Assembly (NCBI GenBank): GCA_036273455.1
Contig: DASUHP010000129.1
Coordinates: 1-6,981 of the forward strand
Source of the DNA: CAIYRG01 sp036273455
GTDB lineage: Bacteria; Pseudomonadota; Alphaproteobacteria; Micropepsales; Micropepsaceae
Direction: 5' to 3'
Length of the DNA stretch: 6,981 bases
Shown here: in pieces, positions 5,883 to 6,981 of the stretch
How positions within the stretch are numbered: the stretch's first letter is position 1
How the letters are laid out: each line of letters begins with the position of its first letter
The notes under the pieces: generated by a model
The model's database searches: none
Told to the model about the DNA's origin: nothing
Seen by the model: the letters and a program-made list of their open reading frames with translations, nothing else
Made by a program: the position numbers and the translations under genes

Positions 5883-6763
5883 GGCGCGCGCCAGAAACTG
5901 GTGAGCTGCCCGGCAAGGGCTTTGCCCTGGTCGTAACCGGCGCGGGCGGAAGGCGGACGCGCCGACAGATCCATCAGATTGAAGCCGAATGCGTTGCGCG
6001 AGTTGCTGTCCGGCAAAACCATTTCGACTCTGCTGCCGCCTGCGCGTAAGTCGTCGGCCTGCGCTGCAAGATGGGTGCCCCACTCCGGCGGCACGCGCGA
6101 TCTGCCGCCGAGTGGTGCGAGAACCAGCACCCGTGCGTATCCGGCCGCGAGATCGGCATTCTCCGGCGACCGGTAGCCGCCATCGATGTATCGCTTGTCG
6201 CCGATATTGTGGGGCGGAACGCCGGGCCCGGCACAGCTGGCGGTCACGGCGTCCACGAGATCGACTCCACTGTTGCGGTCGAACAGGACCGGTTCACCAG
6301 TATGCGCATCGACGGCCACGATGAGCATCGGCTGTTGCGGCCACAGCTGACTGGGCAGCCGGGCCGCGACGACGGCGCGCCGCTGAGCTTGCGCGGAGCT
6401 GCCCGGCGCCGCATCCAATTCGAGCGCCCACGCACCCATTCTGCGGCGCATGTCAGCTGCATCTTTGGCCGCAGCGATGATTGCGCTCGTCGTCTCCAGA
6501 AAGTTTCCCAGCGGCTTGGCGGGAATGCGTCCGCGGGCGGATTCAGTCCCGGGCTGCGTCGCCTCGGCGAGAATGCCGGCAAGCAGTTCGGACGGTGTCG
6601 CGCTGGTGATTTGGGCCGCAGCCGTCGATCCCGCCGACGTGCCGATGATCAGGCCGGCATCCGTCACATTCAGGCCGGCATCAAAAAGGCCGGCGATAAT
6701 GCCAATCAGCCAGGCATTGCCTGCCGCTCCGCCCCCACCCAGCACCAACGCCCGTTCTTTCAT
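5879..6763 (-). CDS. Patatin-like phospholipase (acyl hydrolase)
   Basis: This 294-residue protein belongs to the patatin family of serine-aspartate dyad lipid acyl hydrolases. The glycine-rich oxyanion loop GGGGAAGNAW is at residues 9-18, the nucleophile Ser43 sits in GTSAGS (41-46), and the catalytic Asp194 is in IDGGYRSPENADLA. VTASCAGPGVPP (173-184) before it is also typical of the family. No signal peptide or membrane segment is seen, so it is probably cytoplasmic. The start at 6763 places the glycine loop at the usual distance from the N terminus. There is no clear Shine-Dalgarno sequence, only GGA seven to nine bases before the ATG; a TAAACT further upstream could be a -10 box, which would again give a very short leader. 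The lipid substrate cannot be predicted. The gene's TAA lies within the TTAA shared with the convergent reductase. Confidence 0.92.
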   Translation of the reverse strand: MKERALVLGGGGAAGNAWLIGIIAGLFDAGLNVTDAGLIIGTSAGSTAAAQITSATPSELLAGILAEATQPGTESARGRIPAKPLGNFLETTSAIIAAAKDAADMRRRMGAWALELDAAPGSSAQAQRRAVVAARLPSQLWPQQPMLIVAVDAHTGEPVLFDRNSGVDLVDAVTASCAGPGVPPHNIGDKRYIDGGYRSPENADLAAGYARVLVLAPLGGRSRVPPEWGTHLAAQADDLRAGGSRVEMVLPDSNSRNAFGFNLMDLSARPPSARAGYDQGKALAGQLTSFWRAP

Positions 6764-6981
6764 GCAATCCAGTTTACGCGGTTGTGTCGCAACAGCTTTA
6801 CCACACGCGCTGACCCAGAATTATCAACCCTCCCCTTGAGGGCAGGGGAATCGCATGTTCGATGGGATAGAATGTTGCTGAACCCGCCAAAGTGGATTCT
6901 GAAGGTGTCTGCTTGCGATTCGCGAGGAGACGCTGGTGGGACCTTTTGCGGAATGCTTTTCGGATTTGCAGGACCCACGGG
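6764..6981 (-). other. Upstream region of the patatin gene, probably non-coding
   Basis: These 218 bases run to the window edge. A minus-strand frame of 72 codons is open across them (stop at about 6760, GTG start near 6978), but its translation resembles no family I recognise, has no clear ribosome binding site, and extends past the patatin ATG. I treat it as non-coding. The stretch must contain the patatin promoter, and a short inverted repeat lies in its middle. Confidence 0.4.
6831..6849. repeat. Short inverted repeat TCCCCT-N7-AGGGGA
   Basis: Perfect 6-base arms TCCCCT (6831-6836) and AGGGGA (6844-6849) flank a 7-base loop. Neither strand has a T-run after the stem, so it is unlikely to be an intrinsic terminator. 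Similar C-rich/G-rich hairpins are common between genes in many alphaproteobacterial genomes, so this may be a degraded dispersed repeat. Confidence 0.45.

Noticed and set aside
6760..6978. 72-codon minus-strand frame at the window end
   Set aside because: GTG start, no ribosome binding site, no family resemblance, and it overlaps the patatin start codon; most likely chance.

Overview
The window looks like a chromosomal segment of an alphaproteobacterium. It is GC-rich and densely coded, and its TopA has the usual proteobacterial layout with a long lysine/alanine tail. I cannot name a genus from sequence alone. It holds eight protein genes and no recognisable tRNA, rRNA, CRISPR array or insertion sequence.

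Region 1 (1-2779) is the housekeeping gene topA, DNA topoisomerase I. It is complete, with an intact active site, one four-cysteine zinc finger, three C-terminal repeats and a basic tail.

Region 2 (2833-4720) is the accessory part. It is a tightly packed five-gene run: a Phd/YefM-type antitoxin with a PIN-domain toxin (VapBC), a HicB antitoxin with a HicA toxin (HicBA), and a nucleotidyltransferase-fold protein. Three of its four junctions are stop/start overlaps: 1 base at vapB/vapC, 4 bases at hicB/hicA, and 1 or 4 bases at hicA/nucleotidyltransferase. The fourth junction is a 32-base gap with a good ribosome binding site. A near-consensus sigma-70-type promoter (TTGAAA, 17 bases, TATATT) precedes the first gene. 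It is interleaved with palindromes made of AGCT-type half sites, and the predicted transcription start falls on the antitoxin ATG, so the mRNA is probably leaderless. The HicB here is the short form without a DNA-binding domain. The whole run may therefore depend on the VapB-controlled promoter, linking two toxin-antitoxin pairs and the nucleotidyltransferase in one regulatory unit.

Region 3 (4932-6763) holds two convergent enzymes: an aldo/keto reductase with a twin-arginine export signal on the plus strand and a patatin-like phospholipase on the minus strand. Their stop codons are embedded in one shared TTAA (5879-5882), so there is no intergenic space between them. The last 218 bases (6764-6981) are probably non-coding upstream sequence of the patatin gene and carry a short GC-rich inverted repeat.

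The best candidate for an undescribed system is the vapBC-hicBA-nucleotidyltransferase run, because of its apparent shared control and coupled translation. The individual protein families are all known.
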